Below are positions 33,463 through 41,879 of a stretch of DNA of 64,000 nucleotides, piece by piece. Every line of letters begins with the position of its first letter. Positions within the stretch are counted from its first letter, which is position 1. This DNA comes from Pseudoalteromonas sp049257235 (lineage in GTDB: Bacteria; Pseudomonadota; Gammaproteobacteria; Enterobacterales; Alteromonadaceae). The notes beneath the pieces are model-generated. The model had not been told where the DNA came from and made no database searches. It saw nothing but the letters and a program-made list of their open reading frames with translations. The stretch covers positions 62,001-126,000 of the forward strand of contig NZ_JBMMUF010000001.1 in assembly GCF_049257235.1 (NCBI RefSeq), written 5' to 3'. The translations under genes and the position numbers were made by a program.

Positions 33463-34515
33463 GTGAGCGAACAAAAACAGTCTCTTAGCTACAAAGATGC
33501 CGGCGTCGATATTGATGCAGGTAATGCCCTTGTTGAACGCATTAAAGGCGTTGTAAAAAAGACCAAACGCCCTGAAGTAATGGGTGGCATCGGCGGCTTT
33601 GGTGCGCTATGTCAGCTTCCTACTGGCTATAAAGAGCCTGTTTTAGTTGCTGGTACTGATGGTGTCGGTACTAAGCTTCGCCTAGCTATCGACCTTAAAA
33701 AGCATGACACTGTAGGCATCGACCTTGTTGCTATGTGTGTGAACGACCTTATCGTTCAAGGTGCTGAGCCGCTATTTTTCCTAGATTATTATGCTACTGG
33801 CAAACTAGATGTTGATACTGCGGCTGACGTAGTGACTGGCATCGGTGCTGGCTGTGAGCTTTCTGGTTGTGCCCTTATCGGTGGTGAAACGGCTGAAATG
33901 CCAGGCATGTACGAAGGCGACGACTACGATATGGCTGGTTTCTGCGTAGGTGTTGTTGAAAAAGAAGGCATTATTGATGGATCGAAAGTAGCGGCAGGTG
34001 ACCAACTTATCGCACTTGCATCAAGCGGCCCTCACTCTAATGGTTACTCGCTGATACGCAAGGTACTTGAAGTATCAGGTGCAGACACAAACAGTGAGTT
34101 TGAAGGCAAAACGCTTGGCGAACACCTTCTTGAACCAACACGTATTTACGTGAAGCCAGTGCTTGAACTACTTAAGCAAGTAGACGTTCATGCGCTTTCT
34201 CACATCACAGGCGGTGGTTTCTGGGAAAATATCCCACGCGTACTGCCTGAATCTGCAAAAGCAGTTATCAAAGGTGACAGCTGGCAGTGGCCTGCAGTTT
34301 TCAACTGGTTGCAAGAGAACGGTAACATTGAAACGCACGAAATGTATCGCACCTTCAACTGTGGTGTGGGCATGGTGATTGTGGTTCCTGCAGACAAACT
34401 AGAGCAAAGCCTAAGCATTCTTAAAGAAGCGGGTGAAAATGCGTGGCACATTGGTGAAATCCAAGATGCTGCAGCAGGTGAAGAGCAAGTTGAAATCACA
34501 GGTGGTGCGCAATAA
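33463..34515 (+). CDS. purM: Phosphoribosylformylglycinamidine cyclo-ligase
   Basis: 350 residues; AIR synthetase of purine synthesis. Blocks SYKDAGVDIDAGNALVERIK, GTDGVGTKLRLA, DLVAMCVNDLIVQGAEPLFFLDYYATG and GGETAEMPGMY are visible. GTG start at 33463 with GAGGAAA upstream. It overlaps the purN start by one base (TAATG arrangement). No PurR-type operator could be recognised upstream. Confidence 0.98.
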   Translation: MSEQKQSLSYKDAGVDIDAGNALVERIKGVVKKTKRPEVMGGIGGFGALCQLPTGYKEPVLVAGTDGVGTKLRLAIDLKKHDTVGIDLVAMCVNDLIVQGAEPLFFLDYYATGKLDVDTAADVVTGIGAGCELSGCALIGGETAEMPGMYEGDDYDMAGFCVGVVEKEGIIDGSKVAAGDQLIALASSGPHSNGYSLIRKVLEVSGADTNSEFEGKTLGEHLLEPTRIYVKPVLELLKQVDVHALSHITGGGFWENIPRVLPESAKAVIKGDSWQWPAVFNWLQENGNIETHEMYRTFNCGVGMVIVVPADKLEQSLSILKEAGENAWHIGEIQDAAAGEEQVEITGGAQ

Positions 34516-35186
34516 TGACGCAAGGCCAGACTCCTGCCAGATTAGTTGTACTTATTTCAGGCAGTGGCTCTAACCTGCAGGCAATTATTGACGCAGTTTC
34601 AGCAGGAACAATCCCTGCTGAAATTTGTGCAGTGATCAGCAACAAGGCCGATGCTTACGGCCTTGAACGCGCCAAAAATGCAGGTATCGAAGCTCGGGTT
34701 TTAGACCATAAAGCGTTCGATTCACGAGAAGAGTATGACGCAGCGCTTGGTGAGCTAATTGATAGTTTTTCACCGCACTGTGTTGTATTAGCTGGATTTA
34801 TGCGTATTCTAAGTGCTGGCTTAGTGCAAAAATTTAAGGGAAAAATGTTGAACATTCACCCTTCTTTGTTGCCTAAGTACCAAGGGCTGAATACCCACCA
34901 GCGCGCTTTAGATGCGAACGATAAAGTGCATGGCGTTAGTGTTCACTTTGTTACCGAAGAGCTTGATGGCGGACCTGTCATCGTTCAAGCTCACGTCCCT
35001 ATTGAACAGGGAGACACGGCTCAGAGTTTGGCACAAAAGGTTCATGCGCAAGAACATATTATCTATCCGTTGGTGGTCAAATGGTTCAGCGAACAAAGAC
35101 TGACTATGGAAGATAACTATGCAGTGCTCGATAACAACACCCTTCCAAGCCAAGGCGCTGATCTGCAAGCGTATCTGGACAGCTAA
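34515..35186 (+). CDS. purN: Phosphoribosylglycinamide formyltransferase
   Basis: 223 residues. GAR transformylase using 10-formyl-tetrahydrofolate. LVVLISGSGSNLQAIID, VLAGFMRILS, MLNIHPSLLPKYQG and GVSVHFVTEELDGGP blocks are visible, with the catalytic Asn-His-Asp set in the expected places. Translationally coupled to purM. Its last 68 bases overlap the next gene. Confidence 0.98.
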   Translation: MTQGQTPARLVVLISGSGSNLQAIIDAVSAGTIPAEICAVISNKADAYGLERAKNAGIEARVLDHKAFDSREEYDAALGELIDSFSPHCVVLAGFMRILSAGLVQKFKGKMLNIHPSLLPKYQGLNTHQRALDANDKVHGVSVHFVTEELDGGPVIVQAHVPIEQGDTAQSLAQKVHAQEHIIYPLVVKWFSEQRLTMEDNYAVLDNNTLPSQGADLQAYLDS

Positions 35187-35919
35187 ATTATTCCTTGCCG
35201 CAGTACTTAGCTGCGGCACTATTTCGCATGCTGTAGCACAACAGCAAGAAATAGCCCCTCAAGCACATCCTGCTTCCCAACTACTTCAATATCAAGCAAA
35301 GTACTTTATAACGCGCCAAGGTGAACGTCATGGCGAAGCTCAGCGCTCATTAGCGCAACTCGAAGATGGTACTTATAAACTCAGTTATCGCAGCGATATT
35401 GAGTGGATGATATTTTCTGATGAGCGCACAGAGAGTAGCCGTTTTGCCTATCATGACGGCGATGTTAAGCCGCTTGATTATGTATTAGAGCGAGAAGGAA
35501 CTGGGCCTGATAAAACCTATAAAGTCAGCTTTGAGCATGATGCACAACAGGTCTTTACGAACAAATCTAAATACCCTATCGAAATCGAGTGGAAAGCAGA
35601 TTTCCAAGATGTGTTGTCATATCAAATTGCATTACGCAAGGGCTTGGCGAACGGCGAGACCAAATTTGCCTACCCCATCGTAGATAAAAAGGGAAACTCC
35701 CGAGAATATATGTTTGAAGTTGTCGGCACTGAGGCTATCACCTTACCAATAGGCAATGTCGAAACAATCATAGTTAAGCGCCTGTATGATAGCGATAAAC
35801 GCCAAGCTATTGCCTGGTTTGCACCAAGTATGAACTACATGATGGTGCGCATGTTCAAAGGCAAAGATGGTGTTGAGCAGTTTGTAGTAGAACTTGCCGA
35901 ATACACACCTTTGCAGTAA
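35119..35919 (+). CDS. DUF3108 domain-containing exported protein
   Basis: 266 residues from ATG 35119, which has GGAAG six bases upstream and lies inside the purN 3' end in another frame. A signal peptide (about residues 16-40, ending AVAQQ) follows a basic n-region. The mature part is a beta-rich DUF3108 domain (LLQYQAKYFITRQGER, YKLSYRSDIEWMIFSDERTESSRF, IETIIVKRLYDSDKRQAIAWFAPSMNYM). DUF3108 proteins are periplasmic or outer-membrane-associated and uncharacterised. The overlap suggests co-expression with purMN. Confidence 0.82.
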   Translation: MQCSITTPFQAKALICKRIWTAKLFLAAVLSCGTISHAVAQQQEIAPQAHPASQLLQYQAKYFITRQGERHGEAQRSLAQLEDGTYKLSYRSDIEWMIFSDERTESSRFAYHDGDVKPLDYVLEREGTGPDKTYKVSFEHDAQQVFTNKSKYPIEIEWKADFQDVLSYQIALRKGLANGETKFAYPIVDKKGNSREYMFEVVGTEAITLPIGNVETIIVKRLYDSDKRQAIAWFAPSMNYMMVRMFKGKDGVEQFVVELAEYTPLQ

Positions 35920-35947
35920 CTATTACGTGAATAAATCTAAACGTTAT

Positions 35948-35987
35948 CTGTCAGATTTGATTTCTAGAGTTGAATCAAATCTGACAG
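35948..35987. repeat. 15-bp perfect inverted repeat
   Basis: CTGTCAGATTTGATT and AATCAAATCTGACAG surround a 10-nt loop, 28 bp past the stop of the DUF3108 gene. The stem is AT-rich and lacks a U-tract; it may end the purMN transcript, stabilise its 3' end, or be an insertion relic. Confidence 0.7.
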
Positions 35988-36050
35988 TGAATAGTCGATT
36001 TGCCATTCGAATACTAATCAGCACCCCTTCATGCTGTGATAAAGCCGACT

Positions 36051-36065
36051 CAACGCTAAGCGTTG
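36051..36065. repeat. Small hairpin in the 3' region before the anti-sigma gene
   Basis: CAACGC-TAA-GCGTTG, a 6-bp perfect stem, lies between converging genes and may help termination. Confidence 0.4.
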
Positions 36066-36115
36066 GAGCACCTAGTCAGCCAGTGCGCTGGGTAAATGAC
36101 GCCTTCTTTAACACG

Positions 36116-36739
36116 CTAACATTGCTCAGCGTTAATGGCATTATCAATGGCAACCAGCTTGCCCGTACTATCAAAGCGCAGTGCCAACATCGCCCCGTTT
36201 TCTATGTTGAGCAGCCCATCATCAACCACTTTATGCGCTAATTCACTGCTAAGCGCGATAAGTACTTGTCTGCGACAGTCAGCCAATAGCCAATCGCCTT
36301 GATGTTGCACTAATCGCGCGATACGCACAGGCTCTTCATCATACACTGTGTTATACGCACGCTTTTGCACCTTAAGTTGCTCAGCCAGTTGTCGCTCCGC
36401 CACATGGATGCTAGAAAGATGATGTGGCACTTGCTCTGAGACGCGCACTCGTTGCTCGCCACTGACTTCATCAAAGATTTCAATACGTTCATAGGCAACG
36501 GTGTCGTAAAGTGGCACCGAGTCATATTGATACTCAAACAGTGTGAGCGACATCAATGTAATAAGCGCAGTGCAGGCCACCAGCCATTGCCCTTTGTGCC
36601 ACCACGACATTGCGCTTTTGTGCTTTACAGTATCGGCCATACTCGCGAGCAAATCGCGTTTTTCTGAGCCCGTAAGCCGTGATTGTGCCTTACTCGCTTG
36701 GTGCGCCTGAGTAAGCTTTTCATTTCGTTGTTCAGTCAT
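36116..36739 (-). CDS. Probable anti-sigma-type membrane protein
   Basis: 207 residues from ATG 36739, with AAGGGG seven bases upstream; the first 8 bases overlap the sigma gene's end, so translation is coupled. A cytoplasmic N-terminal region (about 1-50, with LTGSEKRDLLASMAD) is followed by one membrane helix (about 53-72, WLVACTALITLMSLTLFEY) and an outer domain of about 130 residues. This layout and the coupling to an ECF-type sigma gene point to an anti-sigma factor, but I recognise no zinc-binding anti-sigma motif (HxxxCxxC) in it. Confidence 0.6.
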   Translation of the reverse strand: MTEQRNEKLTQAHQASKAQSRLTGSEKRDLLASMADTVKHKSAMSWWHKGQWLVACTALITLMSLTLFEYQYDSVPLYDTVAYERIEIFDEVSGEQRVRVSEQVPHHLSSIHVAERQLAEQLKVQKRAYNTVYDEEPVRIARLVQHQGDWLLADCRRQVLIALSSELAHKVVDDGLLNIENGAMLALRFDSTGKLVAIDNAINAEQC

Positions 36740-37361
36740 CACCATGCCCCTTATTGATACTTTGCGCAATGTTGGCTTTGCCATAACGCAGACGCGTTTT
36801 TACACTTTCTTTTTCGCTATTGGTAATCATCGCTATCTCATGCAAACTAAACCCTTCTAACTGCAACGTCAGTGACTCACGTTGCAAATAGGGTAACGCC
36901 GCAATGGCGCTGCTCAACTGCTGCTGCGACGCGCTATTAATTAACGTTGTAACGTAATCATCTGCAACATGCAGTTGTGGTTCATGTTCACATTCTTGCC
37001 ATGGTAATTGCTTGCGACCTTTGCGAAGCTCATCAATCAGCTTATTGCGCGCTATGGCAAATAGCCATGCCTTAAAGCTCCCTTGCGTTTGCACCTTAAA
37101 GGCATGGGGTTTGCTCAACCAAGTTAGCCACACATCATGAAGCAAATCGAGCGCCCTTTGGCGCTTGGCATAGTTTCCATGCTCCACGCTGTGCAATTGC
37201 GATTGAATGAAATACAACACATCGTCACTCAAGCGCGTTACCAACTCTTCTCGCGCCTTTGCGCTTTGCGATGCCAGCTCTGCTAGGGCTTCATTATTAA
37301 GCAGGCTAAAATCCTGCCTGTTCGGTGTAAATAGCATAGATGCTACGGCTTTTAGCATCAT
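36732..37361 (-). CDS. RNA polymerase sigma factor, ECF type
   Basis: 209 residues. Region 2 (about 45-115) includes ALDLLHDVWLTWLSKPHAF and AWLFAIARNKLIDELRKGRK, the -10-binding helix pattern of sigma-70 family ECF factors. Region 4 (about 150-205) includes IAALPYLQRESLTLQLEGFSLHEIAMITNSEKESVKTRLRYG, a clear helix-turn-helix for the -35 element. AAGGAGAG precedes the start. It lies between a tonB-like gene and a probable anti-sigma gene on the same strand. Confidence 0.9.
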   Translation of the reverse strand: MMLKAVASMLFTPNRQDFSLLNNEALAELASQSAKAREELVTRLSDDVLYFIQSQLHSVEHGNYAKRQRALDLLHDVWLTWLSKPHAFKVQTQGSFKAWLFAIARNKLIDELRKGRKQLPWQECEHEPQLHVADDYVTTLINSASQQQLSSAIAALPYLQRESLTLQLEGFSLHEIAMITNSEKESVKTRLRYGKANIAQSINKGHGDD

Positions 37362-37417
37362 CTCTCCTTAGCGAGGAGTCGCAACCCTTTGCTGCGTACT
37401 CCTGTTGCCTTGCCTCA

Positions 37418-38053
37418 TTATTGCTGCAAATTAAAGTCCAAACGAACTTGCAGGCCCGTTTGCCCTTTGGCAACACCATCGATAACCATTGGACTAAACT
37501 TCCATTTTTTCAGTGCTCTGAGTGCTTCTTTATCAAACGTCCGTTTGGGTTCAGCGCCAATGACTTTAGCATTAATCACTTGTCCTGTGGCAGAAATGTC
37601 ATAGCTCAATACCACATAGCCTTCAATGCCTTCACGTGCAGCAGCCGTTGGATACTGAGGCGGCACTCTAACAATCGGCGTCACAGCTGATCGTGATGCT
37701 TGGTTAAAATCAAAGCTGTCTTTTATGTTCGTGCTCACATCGGGTCTATCCAAAGTAATCACTGGCGAGTCGGTATCGGGAACGCTTGTGGTTACTGGCC
37801 GTTGCTGCGGGCGTGGTTGAGGTGGTGGTGGGAGCGGCCTTTCTTTCGTAATCACCTCAGAATCCTTCGGTGGCTCCATGATTTCCACAATAATGTCTTC
37901 GCCTGCATTATTATCAAAGCGTTGTGGCTGATTAAGTAATGACACCATAAAGGTAAAGGTCGCTAGTGTAATCGTGGCAGCACTAATTGCACTTAAAGCG
38001 AACTTTACACTCGGTTTGAACCAGCTCTGTTCATGCTCAATTGTATATTCCAT
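37418..38053 (-). CDS. TonB-like energy transducer
   Basis: 211 residues. One N-terminal membrane helix (about 18-40), a Pro-rich periplasmic segment (about 68-90, with PLPPPPQPRPQQRP), and a C-terminal TonB domain (about 125-211: PQYPTAAAREGIEGYVVLSYDIS and RTFDKEALRALKKWKFSP). It transmits proton-motive force to outer-membrane receptors. GGGGAA precedes the ATG. No exbB, exbD or receptor gene is adjacent; instead an ECF sigma gene follows after 56 bp. Confidence 0.9.
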   Translation of the reverse strand: MEYTIEHEQSWFKPSVKFALSAISAATITLATFTFMVSLLNQPQRFDNNAGEDIIVEIMEPPKDSEVITKERPLPPPPQPRPQQRPVTTSVPDTDSPVITLDRPDVSTNIKDSFDFNQASRSAVTPIVRVPPQYPTAAAREGIEGYVVLSYDISATGQVINAKVIGAEPKRTFDKEALRALKKWKFSPMVIDGVAKGQTGLQVRLDFNLQQ

Positions 38054-38407
38054 AACATTCCCCTATTTTACCAATCTACTTATATTGCTAATCTTTCTAG
38101 CGGGCTTAATGTCGTGCTCACGTTGCTAAAATTTCTCTCTGTAGAATCAATACATAAGAGAAATTTCGCCTTGCTAGCACAGCATTTATCCAGCGCTGTT
38201 TCTGACTACACATTTATGCTGATTGGAATTAAAACTGAAAGCTCCAGCGCACCAAATTGCTGCGCTTATAAATACAACGGCTCAGGTTTAAAAAAGGGGT
38301 GACTCTTTTTGTGATTAAATTAGGGCGTGTTGAACTTTGCTGTTTGTTTTTAGTAGGGTGATAACACCAAAAAAGGGGCTTAAGCCCCTCGAAAAAATCT
38401 TTGATGA
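38054..38407. other. Gap between tonB-like and hybrid kinase genes
   Basis: About 350 bp that must hold the tonB-like promoter (-). It ends with the kinase operon's terminator at 38369-38389. I see no gene or other clear structure. Confidence 0.5.
38369..38389 (-). terminator. Terminator of the kinase cluster
   Basis: AGGGGCTTAAGCCCCT palindrome followed on the minus strand by TTTTTTGG, 20 bp past the kinase stop. Confidence 0.85.
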
Positions 38408-41400
38408 TTATGCGCTTGGCGACATGTGCGCTTCAATTTGCTCAAGGAGTTTGGGTACTAGCTTCTTAAGTTCTTCAAACTCACCATTGACATCAAGGCT
38501 GCCTGCGGTCGCTTTATTCTCTATCTCTGCTAACAAAGCATGAATACGACTCGCATTTATCTCTCCACATAACCCTTTGAAAGAGTGCGCTAATTGCCGA
38601 ATATCTTCAGCATTAGCTTTGCCGATGGCCTCTTCTATGGCTGACATTTTATTGGGAGCCGTTTTTACAAACATGATGCATACCCGAGTCAACAATTCTT
38701 CTTTGTTCAGCAAACGCGCCAACGCTGCACTCCTGTCCCACAGCATGTCAGACTTTTCGTTATCCGTTTCGCTTTGCTCGTTATTATCTGAATAAGACAA
38801 AATCCACCTCACTAACTTCACTTCAGCCTCTTGCGCAACCACAGGTTTGCTAATGTAATCGTTCATTCCTGCGGCTAAACATTTTTCTTTTTCACCTATT
38901 AAGGCATTGGCAGTCATGGCGATAATTGGCACTTCTTTATTATCCTGCCCGGCTTCACCTTTGCGAATTTTCGCGGTTGCCTCGTAGCCATTTAATACCG
39001 GCATTTGGCAATCCATCAACACGCAACTCACCCTTATGCCCTTTTCATTGAATTGTTTCAACTTTTCAATTGCTTCAAGTCCATTATTAGCCCTAAAGAA
39101 CTGCAGAGGCAATACTTCAAGCATCCCTATAGCAACTTCGATATTGATTTCGTTGTCATCTACTACCAGAACGCTGCGTCCTTTAATTTTAGCCAACGTA
39201 CTCAAATGGGTGGTCACGTTCACATTATCGTCGGCTGTATTGTTAAGCTGCTTAGCACTATCTGGGTTTTCCAATATACGATGAAGTTCGCTATACAAAA
39301 CAGGTTTATTAAGTCTGATGGCTTTTATAACCGTGCTGCTTGGCATCGGTTTTGTTGGGGACTGCATGGCAATAACTTGGGGGAGTTCATGTTCAGCAAC
39401 ATTGCTGTAGATAGGCTCAAGCTGACTCAATGCAGCATCCTCACTATCTATAAACACCATGTCGTATTTAACCAATGATGAAGGGTTAAATCGCGCACTC
39501 TTAACCGTTGTTACTTTCGCCCCATCATAATTAAGTACGCTTGTTAAATGCTCTGCTAGGTCTTTATTATTGAGCAACAGCAATACCTTCGCATCTTTTA
39601 GATACTTTGTATGTGCACGCATTTTTACACTGTTTAGTGCAAGATTGATGTGACAAACAAATTCACTGCCTTCATTGACTTTGGATGTAAAACTGATGTC
39701 GCCATTGAGTAATCGGCTCAACTGGCGAGAAATCGATAACCCCAGCCCAGTGCCGCCATATTTAGCCGCCACCCCAGAGTGGGCCTGAGTAAATGAGTTA
39801 AATAACTTTTCTTGCGCGTGGCTTTCAATACCAATCCCTGTATCTTTGACTGCCACCGTGAGCTGAAATTGGTCATGATCAAGCACTTCGCCTCGCAATG
39901 TCACTTGCACATACCCTTGCTCGGTAAACTTAATTGCATTGTTGATTAAATTATTGATTATTTGGGTAAACCTATGCGGATCGCTGACCACTTCTTGGCA
40001 GTGCAGTTCCTTGGTGTCTACGAATAACTCTAAGCCTTTGTCGTGAGCCTTGACTGCCGCTGACGTGACAATACTCTCTACCAAGGCGACTGGGTTAAAA
40101 GCTTTTGGATGTAACTCTAATTTACCCGCTTCAATTTTCGACAAATCCAAAATGTCGTTAATGAGTATATTGAGATTATTTGCACTGAGCTCCATCATGT
40201 CGATCAATCGAGTGGCCTTGTCAGATTGTGCCTCTCGTTTGATTAGCCCCATGGTACCTATGATGCCATTAAGAGGGGTGCGCATTTCATGGCTAATATT
40301 GGAAATAAACGCACTTTTAAAGTCGCTGGCCTTTTGCGCTTCTTCTTTTGCCTGAGCCAACTCTGCGGTGCGCTTTTTCACCTTGATATCAAGCTCACTA
40401 TTGAGTTTACGTATTTTACTTTCGGCTTCTTGCTCTTTGGTAACATCACGGATAATTAGCGCAATGCCGCGAAGTACATGGTCATCGCCACGTACCGGGC
40501 TTGCTGATACCGCAAAGCAGTAATATTTCCCGTCTATTTTAACCTGTAAGCTATCTGTTACCTTGTGGGCTGAGTGCCCTAAGGCACGAATATACGTATT
40601 GATCGGAAGATGTTCTAGAGTGTCTATGTGAGTGTACAACTTACCAGCTATGTTGCTAAAAGATGTCGCAAAGATAACTTCTGCCGCATGGTTCATACTG
40701 GTTATGCGACCTTGCAAGTCAAGACCAACAATGGCATCGATAGACCCTTGCACTATTGCAGCAGACTCTCGTCGCGCCTCAGCCAATTCTGCAGAACGTG
40801 TTGCATTGCGGTGAAACAATAGAACAACAATAGTAGTGACTGTAAATACGGTGAGCAAAAAGCCATACACACTTAATCGCTTTTCATTAATATTCGCCGT
40901 AACAAATGAGTCAGGAACCAAGGTTGTAAGGTTAACGTAGTTCAGGGTATTGGCATTGCGTGTTGCCACTTTTTGTGAGTAGGCATACCACTTTTCTGTA
41001 GAGTTCCTTGCACTTATTCTGTACACGTATTCATAATCTACTTCTTTGTCGAACAGGGAGTCCCAGGTAATTTCTGGTGCCAAGTCTCGAGTAAAGCGAT
41101 ATGACTCTTTAGGATGATAAATTATGTCATCATTGGCTGAGCTCAGTATAAGCGCAGCATAAGAGGGGACATTATCAACTAATTGTTCTATCAACTGCGT
41201 TGCATTCAAGTTCAATATAATAAAACCAAAGCGCTCTCCTTGTGGGCTAAAAATAGGCATTGAAAAACGCAGCATCGGTCGATGGGGAAACTCGACTTCG
41301 CCGTTTTCACGATTAAGGGTTAATTTCGACACAAATATTTGGTTCGCCGACAATTGACTGCTTGGTTTGTAATAGCTTTCATTAACTTTGTTTTGCAAAC

Positions 41401-41866
41401 TATATTCTGGCGCGGCTTCTATCACTCCGCCAACCCTGTCGACCCGAATAATTTCCTGGCCACCGTCGACAACAGAAATGATCCGCAATTGATCTATCGC
41501 TTCGTTATTTTGTACAAAGGCTACAAAAATAGTCTCTAGGCGGCGCTTCCATTGCTCATACAGAGTGCCGTCATAGGGATCAATGCCATTATTGTAATAG
41601 GCTCGAGGTAAACCCGATATGGGTGGGGTTGCATGTAAAAACCTCAGATTAGCGCGTGCTTCATTCAATGAATCGTCTAGGTTGTTCTGTAATTGCTTGG
41701 AGTTGGACTCAAGGTTAATGTGTAATTCGTCCAATACACTGCTTTGCACTCTTAGCTCAAACAGTGATACCGCTGCCGCCAAAGCCGCACAAATAATAAA
41801 TAAAGCCACCCACAAAATAGCATTCTCTTTTAGTTTTTGTGTCAGCGTTTTATCCATGCGGCCCAT
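38408..41866 (-). CDS. Hybrid histidine kinase with REC and HPt domains
   Basis: 1152 residues from ATG 41866, with GGGGA upstream (a start ten codons earlier overlaps the previous gene). Two membrane helices (about 15-40 and 335-355) flank a large periplasmic sensor domain, which has a Cache-like look. Then a PAS domain, HisKA with SNISHEMRTPLNGIIG, HATPase with NNLINNAIKFTEQG and GTGLGLSISRQL, a degenerate receiver, and a full receiver (VLVVDDNEINIEV, VLMDCQMPVLNGYEA). The end is an HPt domain with phospho-His in LAHSFKGLCGEINA. Last gene of the cluster. Its HPt could pass phosphate to the upstream GGDEF-EAL regulator. Confidence 0.92.
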   Translation of the reverse strand: MGRMDKTLTQKLKENAILWVALFIICAALAAAVSLFELRVQSSVLDELHINLESNSKQLQNNLDDSLNEARANLRFLHATPPISGLPRAYYNNGIDPYDGTLYEQWKRRLETIFVAFVQNNEAIDQLRIISVVDGGQEIIRVDRVGGVIEAAPEYSLQNKVNESYYKPSSQLSANQIFVSKLTLNRENGEVEFPHRPMLRFSMPIFSPQGERFGFIILNLNATQLIEQLVDNVPSYAALILSSANDDIIYHPKESYRFTRDLAPEITWDSLFDKEVDYEYVYRISARNSTEKWYAYSQKVATRNANTLNYVNLTTLVPDSFVTANINEKRLSVYGFLLTVFTVTTIVVLLFHRNATRSAELAEARRESAAIVQGSIDAIVGLDLQGRITSMNHAAEVIFATSFSNIAGKLYTHIDTLEHLPINTYIRALGHSAHKVTDSLQVKIDGKYYCFAVSASPVRGDDHVLRGIALIIRDVTKEQEAESKIRKLNSELDIKVKKRTAELAQAKEEAQKASDFKSAFISNISHEMRTPLNGIIGTMGLIKREAQSDKATRLIDMMELSANNLNILINDILDLSKIEAGKLELHPKAFNPVALVESIVTSAAVKAHDKGLELFVDTKELHCQEVVSDPHRFTQIINNLINNAIKFTEQGYVQVTLRGEVLDHDQFQLTVAVKDTGIGIESHAQEKLFNSFTQAHSGVAAKYGGTGLGLSISRQLSRLLNGDISFTSKVNEGSEFVCHINLALNSVKMRAHTKYLKDAKVLLLLNNKDLAEHLTSVLNYDGAKVTTVKSARFNPSSLVKYDMVFIDSEDAALSQLEPIYSNVAEHELPQVIAMQSPTKPMPSSTVIKAIRLNKPVLYSELHRILENPDSAKQLNNTADDNVNVTTHLSTLAKIKGRSVLVVDDNEINIEVAIGMLEVLPLQFFRANNGLEAIEKLKQFNEKGIRVSCVLMDCQMPVLNGYEATAKIRKGEAGQDNKEVPIIAMTANALIGEKEKCLAAGMNDYISKPVVAQEAEVKLVRWILSYSDNNEQSETDNEKSDMLWDRSAALARLLNKEELLTRVCIMFVKTAPNKMSAIEEAIGKANAEDIRQLAHSFKGLCGEINASRIHALLAEIENKATAGSLDVNGEFEELKKLVPKLLEQIEAHMSPSA

Positions 41867-41879
41867 ATGATCCCCGTTC

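Noticed and set aside
36051..36130. Integron attC-like site (GCGTTAA and CAACGC motifs)
   Set aside because: The conserved R and L box arrangement is missing and no integron integrase is in the window.
35894..36241. 115-codon plus-strand ORF after the DUF3108 gene
   Set aside because: It spans the 15-bp hairpin, runs antisense into the anti-sigma gene and has no family-like sequence.
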